NCBI RefSeq assembly: GCF_900215245.1
Contig: NZ_LT907842.1
Location: 4,588,001-4,652,000, forward strand
Direction: 5' to 3'
From: Pseudomonas fluorescens
GTDB lineage: Bacteria; Pseudomonadota; Gammaproteobacteria; Pseudomonadales; Pseudomonadaceae
Length of the DNA: 64,000 nucleotides
Position numbers and translations under genes: made by a program. Shown here one piece after another: positions 55,144 through 64,000 of the stretch. The notes below the pieces were generated by a model. It saw nothing but the letters and a program-made list of their open reading frames with translations. It did not search any database and was not told the DNA's origin. Each line of letters starts with the position of its first letter. The stretch's first letter is position 1.

Positions 55144-55610
55144 CAAGCGCTCTCCGTCCTGGCAGGTTGGGCGGCCAGCTCGTGCACGGCCGTGCGGATG
55201 GCGTTGTAGGTGCCGCAGCGGCACAGGTTGATCATGGCGGCTTCGATCTGCGCGTCCGTGGGCGCGGGGGTGTGCTTGAGCAGCGCGGTAGCGGCCATCA
55301 CCTGTCCCGACTGGCAGTAACCGCATTGCGCCACTTGGTGTTCGACCCAGGCCGCGACCACGCGCTTGCCCACGTCATCGGCTTCAATCGACTCGATGGT
55401 GGTGACTTCACGGCCGACCACTGCGGCCACCGGTGTGACGCAGGAGCGCACGACATTACCGTCCACCAGTACCGAGCAGGCGCCGCACTGCGCCAGGCCG
55501 CAGCCGTACTTGGTGCCGGTCATCCCCAGGTCATCGCGGATCACCCATAGCAATGGCGTGTCGGCGTCGGCATCGACCTCATAGGCTTTTTGGTTGATAC
55601 GTAATTGCAT
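55143..55610 (-). CDS. iorA: [2Fe-2S] small subunit of molybdenum hydroxylase
   Basis: 155 residues with two iron-sulfur domains: plant-type C-G-L-A-Q-C-G-A-C-x11-C (about 41-62) and the C-terminal four-helix C-G-Y-C-x-S-G...C-R-C-G-T-Y. It lacks its own signal and is probably carried out with the Tat-tagged large subunit. First gene of iorA-iorB-cytochrome c. The 270 bp to the next gene show no promoter I could place. Confidence 0.94.
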   Translation of the reverse strand: MQLRINQKAYEVDADADTPLLWVIRDDLGMTGTKYGCGLAQCGACSVLVDGNVVRSCVTPVAAVVGREVTTIESIEADDVGKRVVAAWVEHQVAQCGYCQSGQVMAATALLKHTPAPTDAQIEAAMINLCRCGTYNAIRTAVHELAAQPARTESA

Positions 55611-55882
55611 GGTTCACCTGCTGATCATCGGTTGATGTGGCTTTTCTTATAAATTGCCCATCGTTGCACTCTAGACCACGGTGCAAGGGCTATCTATACC
55701 CTCATCGATAACTCGCAGGATCAGGCAAGTATTCAAGAGGATTGCACGCTTGATGACGGTCCCCGCGCCTGTAGGCCTTTGCTGATCCAGGCCTGCTGGT
55801 CGCACTTTTTTTGATTCTCTTGATCTATCCCTGTCACGACCACGCTCATTCAGCGCGTGGACAGCAGCCAGAACCGGTGCCG

Positions 55883-56623
55883 ATGGATCCAACGTTTATA
55901 GCTTTTATCACGCGATGGCCGCTGCTGTTGGCAGCGGTGTTTGTATTCAGTTTGAGCGGTTGCAGCCAGCAACAGGGGCGCGACATCGCCAGGCAGTTCA
56001 GCGATGGCAAACCGGACGAGTTCTTTCAAACCAGTGTCGATCGCATGGCAACCCTGAGCATGCGTGACAACCTGCAAAGCTTGTATCTGTTGATGAACAA
56101 GCTCTACCTGCGCAACCCCAACCAGTGGCGTCAGTCCGGCTACCCGGATGCGGTCAGTGCTGCGCGGGCCATCCGTCAGGCCATCGAGAGCCGTCAATCA
56201 CTGCCCGCGCTGGGGGATCGCCGTGACCTGGCAGCCTTAAGCTATTCATTGAGCCCGGAATTTCGCGGCGACCGGGTCGGGGCATTCATCTATGCAATCG
56301 GCAGCATGCTGGTGACGGCCCATGGCGGTCGCTTGCAGTTTTATATGACCGATTCGATCAACCCGCAATTTGTCAGCAACGCCGCGCGCAATATCGAGAA
56401 AGCCACCTGGCTGCTCAGCCAGCGTCAGGATGCCAATGGTGTGTTGCTGCTGTTTTCCAATGAAATATCGGAGGAGGGCAGCAACCTCAGTTTTGCCGTT
56501 GAGTTCGGCAAGGTGGTCGCGCGCCTGGACCTGCTCGCCCAGATGCTCGATGAGCGTTACCGACGTGTCGCGCTCAATTACGCGCAGAGCTTGCTGCTGA
56601 TGAACTTCTTGCCGGTGCAGTGA
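55883..56623 (+). CDS. Hypothetical lipoprotein
   Basis: 246 residues from the ATG at 55883. The signal peptide ends in the lipobox S-L-S-G-C (Cys about 30). The mature part is mostly helical: D-E-F-F-Q-T-S-V-D-R-M-A-T-L, then D-R-V-G-A-F-I-Y-A-I-G-S-M-L, and Y-A-Q-S-L-L-L-M-N-F-L-P near the end. Similar lipoproteins occur in other pseudomonads without known function. Single-gene unit. Confidence 0.8.
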   Translation: MDPTFIAFITRWPLLLAAVFVFSLSGCSQQQGRDIARQFSDGKPDEFFQTSVDRMATLSMRDNLQSLYLLMNKLYLRNPNQWRQSGYPDAVSAARAIRQAIESRQSLPALGDRRDLAALSYSLSPEFRGDRVGAFIYAIGSMLVTAHGGRLQFYMTDSINPQFVSNAARNIEKATWLLSQRQDANGVLLLFSNEISEEGSNLSFAVEFGKVVARLDLLAQMLDERYRRVALNYAQSLLLMNFLPVQ

Positions 56624-56745
56624 CGCGTTGCGGGACCGGGTAGTGCGGTGTTTCCGTTTCCCGTGTAGGAAACGGCCTATCTTGGTCCCCTTCGCTTGAA
56701 ACACACCCTGGGTCGGCCATAGCCTCGGACTTTTCTTAACGACGA

Positions 56746-57036
56746 GTGCCTACCTTGGGTAAGCGAAAAACGCTTGGGTCAACTGATCGCGAAGTTCGCC
56801 TGCGATTTATCCTCTTTGCCGTCATCGACGTCGCGAGCGCCCAGGGCGTTCGCGCTGAGCTGTTACTGCCGGCACAGAAACTGCTGCGTGACGCGCCGAG
56901 CGAGGTGCAGCTGCGCGACACCCTCGCGCGCATATTGGCCTGCGATGAGATGTATGGGTTCCGGTTCCCGCCGGGGACGGAGGCGGATGACTTCATGCAG
57001 ACGCTGGACCTTTCAGAAACCAGCCCCGGGGCCTGA
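56746..57036 (+). CDS. Small hypothetical protein
   Basis: 96 residues from GTG at 56746; no strong ribosome site is seen, and the start is uncertain. Helical with I-L-F-A-V-I-D-V-A-S-A-Q-G-V and L-L-R-D-A-P-S-E-V-Q-L-R-D-T-L-A-R-I. No signal peptide. The opposite strand also has an open frame, but its composition is unlike that of a protein. Family not recognised. Confidence 0.45.
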   Translation: MPTLGKRKTLGSTDREVRLRFILFAVIDVASAQGVRAELLLPAQKLLRDAPSEVQLRDTLARILACDEMYGFRFPPGTEADDFMQTLDLSETSPGA

Positions 57037-57352
57037 AGCGAATGTTCGTTCCTGTGTTTATGGGGGTGTCGTGGTGTGCTGCATCCGCTGACAGGTCCCA
57101 CGCCCTAAGAAACGCCCCGATTATTCGCGGCGTTTTGCGTTCGATCCAAGCGTTGCGGGTAGGACGTCACACCGCACACCGCCGTCTGAGCTGGGCCTAA
57201 AAAGCAAACCCGGTCCGACGTTGTTGTGGGAAGGGTCTGGTCCGTTAATAACGCGTGACCCGGTGAGCGTGCCTGGCTTCCCATCACTGTTCGCCTGATG
57301 GGCTCCGGCATAACCCGAGCCTGTCACGCCCCCGAATTCCAAGGACCTGACC
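57037..57352. other. Leader region of the TonB receptor gene
   Basis: 316 bp. TGGGAAG (57227-57233) and CTTCCCA (57277-57283) form a long-range pair around a 43-base segment. It does not match the cobalamin or TPP riboswitch core as far as I can tell. No Fur box was found. Confidence 0.35.
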
Positions 57353-59470
57353 ATGCTGTTGCGCCAACCTCCGCTCCTGTTCGCCGCCTTGACCCTCAGT
57401 TCACTGGCGCACGCCGAAACACTGCAACTGGCGCCCGTCGAAGTCACCAGCAGCGAGGCCAGCGCGGGTGAAGTCGCCCAGGCGCAGCTGAAAAGCGTGC
57501 CCGGTGGCACCAACTACATCGACATGAGCCGCGTGCAACAGGGCCGGGTGAGCACTAACGAAGACGTGTTCAAGTACCAGCCTGGGGTGTACGCCAAGGC
57601 GGCGAACAATGAAGGCGTGAAGCTCTCGATTCGCGGTTCCGGATTGAACCGCAGCCCCGGCGCCCATGCGTCCGGGCTGTATGAAATGTTCGACGGTTTG
57701 CCGCTGACCGGCCCGGGCGGTACACCTTACGAGCTCAAGGACCCCCTGTGGCAAAGCCGCGTCGAGGTGCTGCGCGGCGCCAACGGCTTTGATCAGGGCG
57801 CGCTGGCCCTGGGCGGCTCGGTCAACTACATCACCCATACCGGCTATGACGCGCCCACGCTGCAAGTACGTTATGAAGCAGGCAGCCGCGGCTATGCCCA
57901 GCGCGAGATCAGTTCCGGCCAGGTGCTCGGGGACGCTGACTACTACATCAGCCTCACCGACGCCGAATCCGACGGCTACCAGCACCAGAGCGCCGGCAGC
58001 GGCAAGGGCGTCGCGGCGAACTTCGGTTACCGTTTCAACCCGGACCTGGAGACGCGTTTCTATTTTCGTTACCGCGAAACCAGCAACGACTCACCCGGCA
58101 AACTGACGCGCTACCAGATCAGTCACGACCCGAGCGCGGCCAACAGCCTGAATGCCGCCCGCGATTCCAAACGCCTGCAGCCCGGCTCGACGTGGATCGC
58201 CAACAAGACCACCTTGCAGTTGGACGATCAGTCGCGCGTCGAAGTCGGGCTGGCCTATCACGACTACCCGATGGACCTGCGCGAAGGCACCAACCGCCTG
58301 AAAGTCGCCTACACCGACGTCAGCGGCACCCTGAACTACCTCCGCCAGGACAGTCTGTTCGGCCACGACAGCAACACCACGATTGGCCTGCGCACCACCC
58401 AGGCGATGCCGAACAACGGCGCCTCTGAATACGTGCGTACCCCGGCCGGTAACACTGCGCCGTATGCCCCCGGCACCAAGACTCGCGACTACAGCTATTT
58501 GGGCTCCGACAGCGTGCTGCATGTCGGCAACGAACTGGAATTGGTCCCGGACCTGTGGCTGACCACTGGCCTGGCCGCGATTTACACGCGCCGCGAAACC
58601 CAGGTCACCTATCCCGAAGGCCAGGCGCCGCTCAGTCAACATGATTGGGATTACGCACCCCGCATTGGCCTGCGGTATGACTTCACCCCACAGTTGCAGG
58701 TGTACGGCAACCTGAGCCGCTCAGTCGAGCCGCCGCACGCGTGGTCGATGATCTGGGGTTCGAATAAATACTTTGCCCCCGGCAGCGGCCCGGCCACCGG
58801 TTTGCAACGCGAAGGCGTGAGTTTGCGCAATCAGACCGCAACCACCCTGGAGATCGGCGGGCGTGGCGAGCAGTGGTTCGGCCAGTGGGACCTGGCGCTG
58901 TACCGCTCCGAAGTGCGCCACGAATTGCTCACGGTCGAAACCCAGGCCCAAACCGCCAACAGCAGTGCGATTGTCGCCGAGTCCAACGCCAGCCCCACCG
59001 TGCATCAAGGCGTGGAGCTGGGCCTGCTCAGCCCGCTGTGGGACGGCGGCCGCAACGGCCAGCTTGACCTGCGCCAGGCCTACACCTTCAGCGACTTCCA
59101 CTACCGCGACGATGACCGTTTCGGCGACAACACCTTGCCGGGCATCCCCAAACATTACTACCAGGCGCAACTGCGCTACAGCCATCCGACCGGTTTCTAC
59201 ACCAGTCTGAACACCGAGCATGCATCACGCGTGGCGGTGGACTACGCCAACTCCTACTTTGCTGCGGCCTACACCACACTTGGCGCCACCTTCGGCTACG
59301 ACGCACCGAAGCAGGACTGGCAAGCCTGGGTCGACCTGCGCAACCTCACTAACCGGCGCTATGCCAACACCGTCACGCCGGGTTACGACGACAAGGGGAT
59401 GGATGTTGCGCGATCCACGCCGGCCGACGGTCGGGGCATTTACACCGGCGTGTCATGGCGCTGGCGTTAA
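57353..59470 (+). CDS. TonB-dependent outer-membrane receptor
   Basis: 705 residues, signal peptide ending A-H-A-E (about 21). A plug domain follows (G-V-K-L-S-I-R-G-S-G-L...E-V-L-R-G-A-N-G-F-D-Q-G), then a 22-strand barrel ending in W-R-W-R. The early stretch L-Q-L-A-P-V-E-V-T serves as the TonB box region. The plug and D-G-L-P-L-T-G-P-G-G-T-P-Y-E-L recall FecA/FhuA-like siderophore receptors; the ligand is unknown. No sigma/anti-sigma genes nearby. Confidence 0.92.
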   Translation: MLLRQPPLLFAALTLSSLAHAETLQLAPVEVTSSEASAGEVAQAQLKSVPGGTNYIDMSRVQQGRVSTNEDVFKYQPGVYAKAANNEGVKLSIRGSGLNRSPGAHASGLYEMFDGLPLTGPGGTPYELKDPLWQSRVEVLRGANGFDQGALALGGSVNYITHTGYDAPTLQVRYEAGSRGYAQREISSGQVLGDADYYISLTDAESDGYQHQSAGSGKGVAANFGYRFNPDLETRFYFRYRETSNDSPGKLTRYQISHDPSAANSLNAARDSKRLQPGSTWIANKTTLQLDDQSRVEVGLAYHDYPMDLREGTNRLKVAYTDVSGTLNYLRQDSLFGHDSNTTIGLRTTQAMPNNGASEYVRTPAGNTAPYAPGTKTRDYSYLGSDSVLHVGNELELVPDLWLTTGLAAIYTRRETQVTYPEGQAPLSQHDWDYAPRIGLRYDFTPQLQVYGNLSRSVEPPHAWSMIWGSNKYFAPGSGPATGLQREGVSLRNQTATTLEIGGRGEQWFGQWDLALYRSEVRHELLTVETQAQTANSSAIVAESNASPTVHQGVELGLLSPLWDGGRNGQLDLRQAYTFSDFHYRDDDRFGDNTLPGIPKHYYQAQLRYSHPTGFYTSLNTEHASRVAVDYANSYFAAAYTTLGATFGYDAPKQDWQAWVDLRNLTNRRYANTVTPGYDDKGMDVARSTPADGRGIYTGVSWRWR

Positions 59471-59495
59471 GCACCGTCGAGGCGAGCGCTGCCGA

Positions 59496-61328
59496 TCAGC
59501 CTTCGTTCTGCCGCAGGCGTTTGTACAACGTAGTGCGGCTGACCCCCAGCTCCCGCGCCAGGTGGGAAATATTCCCGCCTGCTGCCAGCAGGCGTTGCGT
59601 CAGGTCGGTGCTGTCATCCAAACGCTCATGGGTGGGCAATGGCGTCGGCCGCTGCAGGTCCACAAAAAAATCATCCGGCAGATGCTCCGGGCGCACCGGC
59701 TGCTCCTCGGCCATTGCCAGCGCCACCTGCAACACACTGCTGACCTGACGCAAGTTGCCCGGCCACGGGTGTTGCTCGAATAACGCCAGCACCTCGGTAC
59801 TCAGCCCGGCCCACTGGGTCGGTTCGCGGTGTTGCTGCCACAATTGCTGGAACAGCGCCCGCTTGTCGGTGCGCTCGCGCAGCGGCGGCAACTCCAGGGT
59901 CAGGCCGCCGATGCGGTAAAACAAGTCCTCACGAAAGCGCCCGGCCTGCACCCACTCGCGCAGCGCGCGGTTGGTGGCGGAAATGATCCGCAAGTCCACC
60001 GGGAACAGCTCGCTGCTGCCCACCGGCTGTACGCAGCGCTCCTGCAATACACGCAGCAGACGGGCCTGAGTCGGCAGTGGCATATCGCCAATTTCGTCGA
60101 GAAACAGGGTGCCTTTATCGGCCTTGCGGATCAGGCCAATGCTGCCTTTCTGGTTGGCGCCGGTGAAGGCGCCTTTTTCGTAGCCGAACAGCTCCGATTC
60201 CACCAGCTCAGCCGGAATCGCCGCACAGTTCACGGCGATAAACGCCTGCCGGCTGCGTGAGCTGGCCTGGTGCAGGGCTTTGACAAAGACCTCTTTGCCC
60301 ACGCCGGTCTCGCCGTGGATCAGCAGCGGAATGTCCTTTTCCAGTAATCGCTCGGCCTGGCGCACGGCTTTTTCCACGCGGATGTCGCCAAAGTGCAGGG
60401 TCTTGAGACTGATCGCGGCCGGCGTCGCCGGTGCGGGAGCGCTGGGTTTGGGCGCACTGAAGACGCGCGCCTGCACCGGCATTTTGCTTGGCCGCTTCAG
60501 TAAACACTGGAACCGATTGCGTCCGGCCGCCTGCAGGGAGAACGGCAGCCCCTCCGGCTGATTCAGCAGTTCCAGCAACGACACCTTGAACAAACTGTCG
60601 ATCAGTACCCGCGACAAGCTGATGCCCAGCAAGTTATCGGCACGGCGGTTGGCCGACAGCACTTGGCCGCTTTCATCAAAGATCAGCAGGCCGGCCCATT
60701 GGCTGTCGAGGTTGTTCAGGCCGGTGTTGAAGGTCAGTTGAAAATGCTCGCCGCGAAACAGGTTGAGGATCAGCCGGTTTTCCACGGTCTGGCTCATCAT
60801 CTTGACCATGCCCAGGGTGTGGGAGGGCGGCAGGTAGCTGTCGCTGGACACATCCAGCACGGCAATGATTTCGCGCTGGGCATCGAAGATCGGCGCCGCC
60901 GAGCCGGTCATGAAACGGTTGGCTTTAAGGAAGTGTTCGTCGTGCTCGATATGCACCGCCTGGGCACAGGCCAGCGCAGTGCCGATGGCATTGGTGCCGG
61001 TGGAGCGCTCGCGCCAACTGGCGCCGGCATTGAAACCGTGCGCCAGTTTCGGCTCGATAAACCGCTGGGTGCCCCACGACGTCAGGACCTGGCCCTGGTT
61101 GTCGGCCAGCATGATCAGGCAGTTGGAATTGCTCAGGATGTTTTCGTAGTAGGGCAGCACTTCCTGATGGGTGGTTTGCACCAGGGAATGCTGGCTTTCC
61201 AGCAATTGGCTGATGCCTTCGGCAGGCAGTTGGTCGAAGCTCGGTGCGCTCTGGTGGTCCAGGCCAAATGCGCGGCAACGGCGCCAGGAATCCTGGATAA
61301 GGGTGTCGTGAGCCTGGGGTTCGGCCAT
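59496..61328 (-). CDS. AcoR-like sigma-54-dependent activator
   Basis: 610 residues from the Met before A-E-P-Q (61328; AAGG eight bases upstream). GAF sensor domain (about 60-190), a PAS-like region (about 205-260), AAA+ domain (about 310-530; Walker A G-E-T-G-V-G-K-E, loop G-A-F-T-G-A, Walker B L-F-L-D-E-I-G-D), C-terminal Fis HTH (I-S-H-L-A-R-E-L-G-V-S-R-T-T-L-Y-K). Divergent from the glycerol ABC operon, which has a -24/-12 promoter and repeated TGTTCA sites upstream. Its leader has AACAATAA (61352-61345). Confidence 0.92.
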   Translation of the reverse strand: MAEPQAHDTLIQDSWRRCRAFGLDHQSAPSFDQLPAEGISQLLESQHSLVQTTHQEVLPYYENILSNSNCLIMLADNQGQVLTSWGTQRFIEPKLAHGFNAGASWRERSTGTNAIGTALACAQAVHIEHDEHFLKANRFMTGSAAPIFDAQREIIAVLDVSSDSYLPPSHTLGMVKMMSQTVENRLILNLFRGEHFQLTFNTGLNNLDSQWAGLLIFDESGQVLSANRRADNLLGISLSRVLIDSLFKVSLLELLNQPEGLPFSLQAAGRNRFQCLLKRPSKMPVQARVFSAPKPSAPAPATPAAISLKTLHFGDIRVEKAVRQAERLLEKDIPLLIHGETGVGKEVFVKALHQASSRSRQAFIAVNCAAIPAELVESELFGYEKGAFTGANQKGSIGLIRKADKGTLFLDEIGDMPLPTQARLLRVLQERCVQPVGSSELFPVDLRIISATNRALREWVQAGRFREDLFYRIGGLTLELPPLRERTDKRALFQQLWQQHREPTQWAGLSTEVLALFEQHPWPGNLRQVSSVLQVALAMAEEQPVRPEHLPDDFFVDLQRPTPLPTHERLDDSTDLTQRLLAAGGNISHLARELGVSRTTLYKRLRQNEG

Positions 61329-61393
61329 GAGGGCGACCTTCTTTTTATTGTTATAGAGGCTTGCAAACGCTAGCTGGAGCAGCAGGTTCAAAA

Positions 61394-61485
61394 ATGTGGC
61401 AGCGGGCTTGCTCGCGAAGGCGCTGGTTCAGCCACTGAATCTGTTAACGGACACACCGCTATCGCGAGCAAGCCGGCTCCCACAT
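61394..61485. repeat. REPIN 3 (paired inverted REP)
   Basis: ATGTGGCAGCGGGCTTGCTC (from 61394, then GCGA) and its inverse ending GAGCAAGCCGGCTCCCACAT (61466-61485) are about 45 bp apart. It stands between the AcoR-like gene and its supposed binding sites. Confidence 0.92.
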
Positions 61486-61511
61486 TTAGCTCGGCGACGC
61501 CCATCAATTGT

Positions 61512-61580
61512 TGTTCAGAACTGTTCATTGTCAACCCGTGACTGTTCAGTTGTTCAGCCTTCGGTGTTCAGTTGTGTTCA
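61512..61580 (+). promoter_or_regulatory. Six direct TGTTCA repeats, candidate activator sites
   Basis: TGTTCA occurs at 61512, 61522, 61543, 61551, 61565 and 61575. Offsets of 10, 31, 53 and 63 from the first are near whole helical turns. The first is also part of GTTC-A-GAAC. They end 55 bases before the -24 box, a fitting place for a sigma-54 activator. Confidence 0.62.
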
Positions 61581-61634
61581 CGCCTGAGCAGCGTATTGGG
61601 CCCATTTCGTTACGGATCAAGCACCTGGCATTTA

Positions 61635-61650
61635 TGGCATGGAATTCGCT
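61635..61650 (+). promoter_or_regulatory. Sigma-54 (-24/-12) promoter of the glycerol ABC operon
   Basis: TGGCATGGAATTCGCT keeps the GG and GC doublets with ten bases between and a good TGGCA-x-G -24 box. The glpS ATG lies 45 bases downstream; AATAATAAAAA (61675-61685), a Crc-type motif, is in the leader. Confidence 0.7.
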
Positions 61651-61694
61651 CTGACGAGTGGGCAGATTCATTCCAATAATAAAAAGGGCGTGTC

Positions 61695-62788
61695 ATGTCA
61701 TTGACCCTGGAACATGTCTCCCGCGTCGTCGAAGGCCAAACCTGGATCGACGACGCCAGCCTGCGTTTCGAAGCCGGCTCCTTCAACGTATTGCTCGGCC
61801 GCACGCTGTCCGGCAAGACCAGCCTGATGCGCTTGATGGCGGGTCTGGACAAGCCCGACAGCGGTCGCATCCTGATGAATGGCGTGGATGTCACGCACAA
61901 GCCGGTGCGCTTGCGCAACGTGTCGATGGTGTACCAGCAGTTCATCAATTACCCGACCATGACCGTGTTCGAAAACATCGCCTCGCCGTTGCGCCAGGCC
62001 GGGGTGTCCCACGAGCTGATCCAGAGCAAAGTGCTCGAAACCGCGAAGATGCTGCGCATCGAGAAATTCCTCCAGCGCCACCCGCTGGAACTCTCCGGTG
62101 GCCAGCAGCAACGCACAGCCATGGCCCGTGCACTGGTCAAAGATGCCGAGTTGATCCTGTTCGATGAGCCACTGGTGAACCTGGACTACAAACTGCGCGA
62201 AGAGCTGCGTCAGGAAATGCGCGAACTGTTCAAGGCTCGCCACACCATCGCCATCTATGCCACCACCGAGCCCAACGAGGCGCTGGCCTTGGGCGGCACC
62301 ACCACCATCCTCCACGAAGGCCGGGTGATCCAAAGCGGCAAGGCCGCCGAGGTGTATCACCAGCCGCAGACCGTGCTGGCCGCCGAGCTGTTTTCCGAGC
62401 CGCCGATCAACCTGATGCCGGGGCGTATCAGCGGCAATGAAGTGAGCTTTGCCAATGTCGTGCACTTCCCGCTGAACGTCGACCTGCGCCCCATCGGCGA
62501 AGGCGAGTTCCGCTTTGGCGTGCGCCCCAGCCACATCAGCCTGGTGCCGAGCAATGACGACGACCTGGAGCTGGCGGTGACTGTGGAGGTCGCCGAGATC
62601 AGCGGCTCGGAAACCTTCCTGCATGTGCGCAGCGAACATTTCCTGCTGGTGCTGCACCTGCCTGGGGTACACGAGTACGACGTTGACGCACCGATCCGCG
62701 TGTATATCCCCACCCATAAACTGTTTGTGTTCGATGGTCAGGGCCGTTTGGTCCAGGCCCCCGGGCGCCGCGTGTCGAGGGTTGCCTG

Positions 62789-62789
<1 letters not shown>
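61695..62789 (+). CDS. glpS: Glycerol-type ABC transporter ATP-binding protein 1 (GlpS-like)
   Basis: 364 residues. Walker A is G-R-T-L-S-G-K-T-S, signature L-S-G-G-Q-Q-Q-R, Walker B I-L-F-D-E-P-L-V-N. The switch (H-loop) His is replaced: A-T-T-E-P-N-E-A in place of V-T-H-D. C-terminal TOBE-like region from about 240. This form is typical of the GlpS half of the GlpSTPQV glycerol importer. Its TGA and the glpT ATG share one base. Controlled by the upstream -24/-12 promoter. Confidence 0.85.
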
Positions 62790-63882
<1,093 letters not shown>

Positions 63883-63886
<4 letters not shown>

Positions 63887-64000
63887 ACAAGGTGCAGAAC
63901 AACAAGGCCTGGTGGCTGGTGTTGCCGGTGTTCCTGCTGGTGGCGTTCAGTGCGGTGATTCCGATGATGACGGTGGTCAACTATTCGGTGCAGGACATTT
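63883..64000 (+). CDS. glpP: ABC transporter permease, N-terminal part (GlpP-like)
   Basis: Only 39 codons lie before the window end. M-N-K-V-Q-N-N-K-A-W-W then a first hydrophobic helix L-V-L-P-V-F-L-L-V-A-F-S-A-V-I-P-M-M and V-N-Y-S-V-Q-D, the standard opening of sugar/glycerol ABC permeases. Starts inside the glpT stop (ATGA). The gene continues beyond 64000. Confidence 0.8.

Noticed and set aside
55883..55891. ATGGATCC at the start of the lipoprotein gene, resembling half of the VanR operator
   Set aside because: The palindrome does not continue (followed by AACG), and it lies within the coding start of an unrelated gene.
56736..57101. Minus-strand 121-codon frame opposite the small gene at 56746
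   Set aside because: The product is Arg/Ser-rich low-complexity sequence with no ribosome site; the plus-strand frame is more protein-like.
57037..57352. Possible riboswitch before the TonB receptor
   Set aside because: A long-range TGGGAAG/CTTCCCA pair exists, but the core sequences of cobalamin, TPP or other riboswitches known to me were not found.

Overview
The window looks like a chromosomal segment of a Pseudomonas of the fluorescens group. Evidence: the classic gacA-uvrC-pgsA-tRNA-Gly block (gacA with its TTG start), GC-rich coding sequence, REP/REPIN hairpins with GGCTTGC/GCAAGCC arms, A-rich AAnAAnAA (Crc/Hfq-type) leaders, DUF6124 small genes, and a complete hydroxycinnamate/vanillate catabolic set.

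Layout. 1-1400: tail of a carbon-nitrogen hydrolase, a GNAT acetyltransferase, and a divergent pair resembling a Mu-like phage lysogeny switch with no other phage genes. 1475-4715: gacA, uvrC, pgsA, tRNA-Gly(GCC) and a terminator. 4973-9987: serine hydrolase, outer-membrane porin, spermidine/putrescine-type binding protein, DUF3237 protein, TetR regulator. 10086-29490: a lignin-monomer locus. A XylR/DmpR-type sigma-54 activator faces an operon for coniferyl alcohol and aldehyde oxidation (aldehyde dehydrogenase, CalA-like SDR, SphA-like outer-membrane protein). Then come an MFS transporter and an OprD porin, a FerR-type MarR regulator, ech-vdh-fcs-thiolase-acyl-CoA dehydrogenase (ferulate to vanillate plus acetyl-CoA), and vanR with vanAB (vanillate to protocatechuate). 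An eroded third aldehyde dehydrogenase lies beyond vanA. 29780-35033: lipoprotein nuclease, small proteins, an AdeRS-like two-component pair, an orphan FlgG and an amino-acid binding protein. 35127-37854: dauBAR-like D-arginine/D-amino-acid conversion genes. 37945-44960: a second two-component pair, a small lipoprotein, a COG4705 membrane protein and an Fbp-type iron transporter. 45140-49930: a tandemly duplicated 2.5-kb cassette. 50256-59470: orphan sensor kinase, cytochrome c plus IorAB-type molybdenum hydroxylase, lipoprotein, TonB receptor. 59496-64000: AcoR-like activator and the start of a glpSTP-type glycerol ABC operon.

The regulatory DNA is readable in several places. There is a -24/-12 promoter with two XylR-like sites in front of the coniferyl operon. 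An inverted repeat sits on the -35 box of ech. A perfect 18-bp VanR-like palindrome covers the -10 box of vanA. Six TGTTCA repeats lie upstream of a -24/-12 promoter for glpS. GTCCA-N3-TGGA-type sites lie before dauB and before the neighbouring binding-protein gene.

The best candidate for an undescribed system is the duplicated cassette at 45140-49930. Each copy has a REPIN, a DUF6124 gene with a long conserved structured leader, a 329-residue protein with a LysM-like tail and glycine-rich hydrophobic C-terminus, and a 120-residue two-helix membrane protein two bases downstream. Differences between the copies concentrate in the hydrophobic segments of the last two proteins. That is the pattern expected of a membrane-active effector and its immunity protein; this function is inferred.
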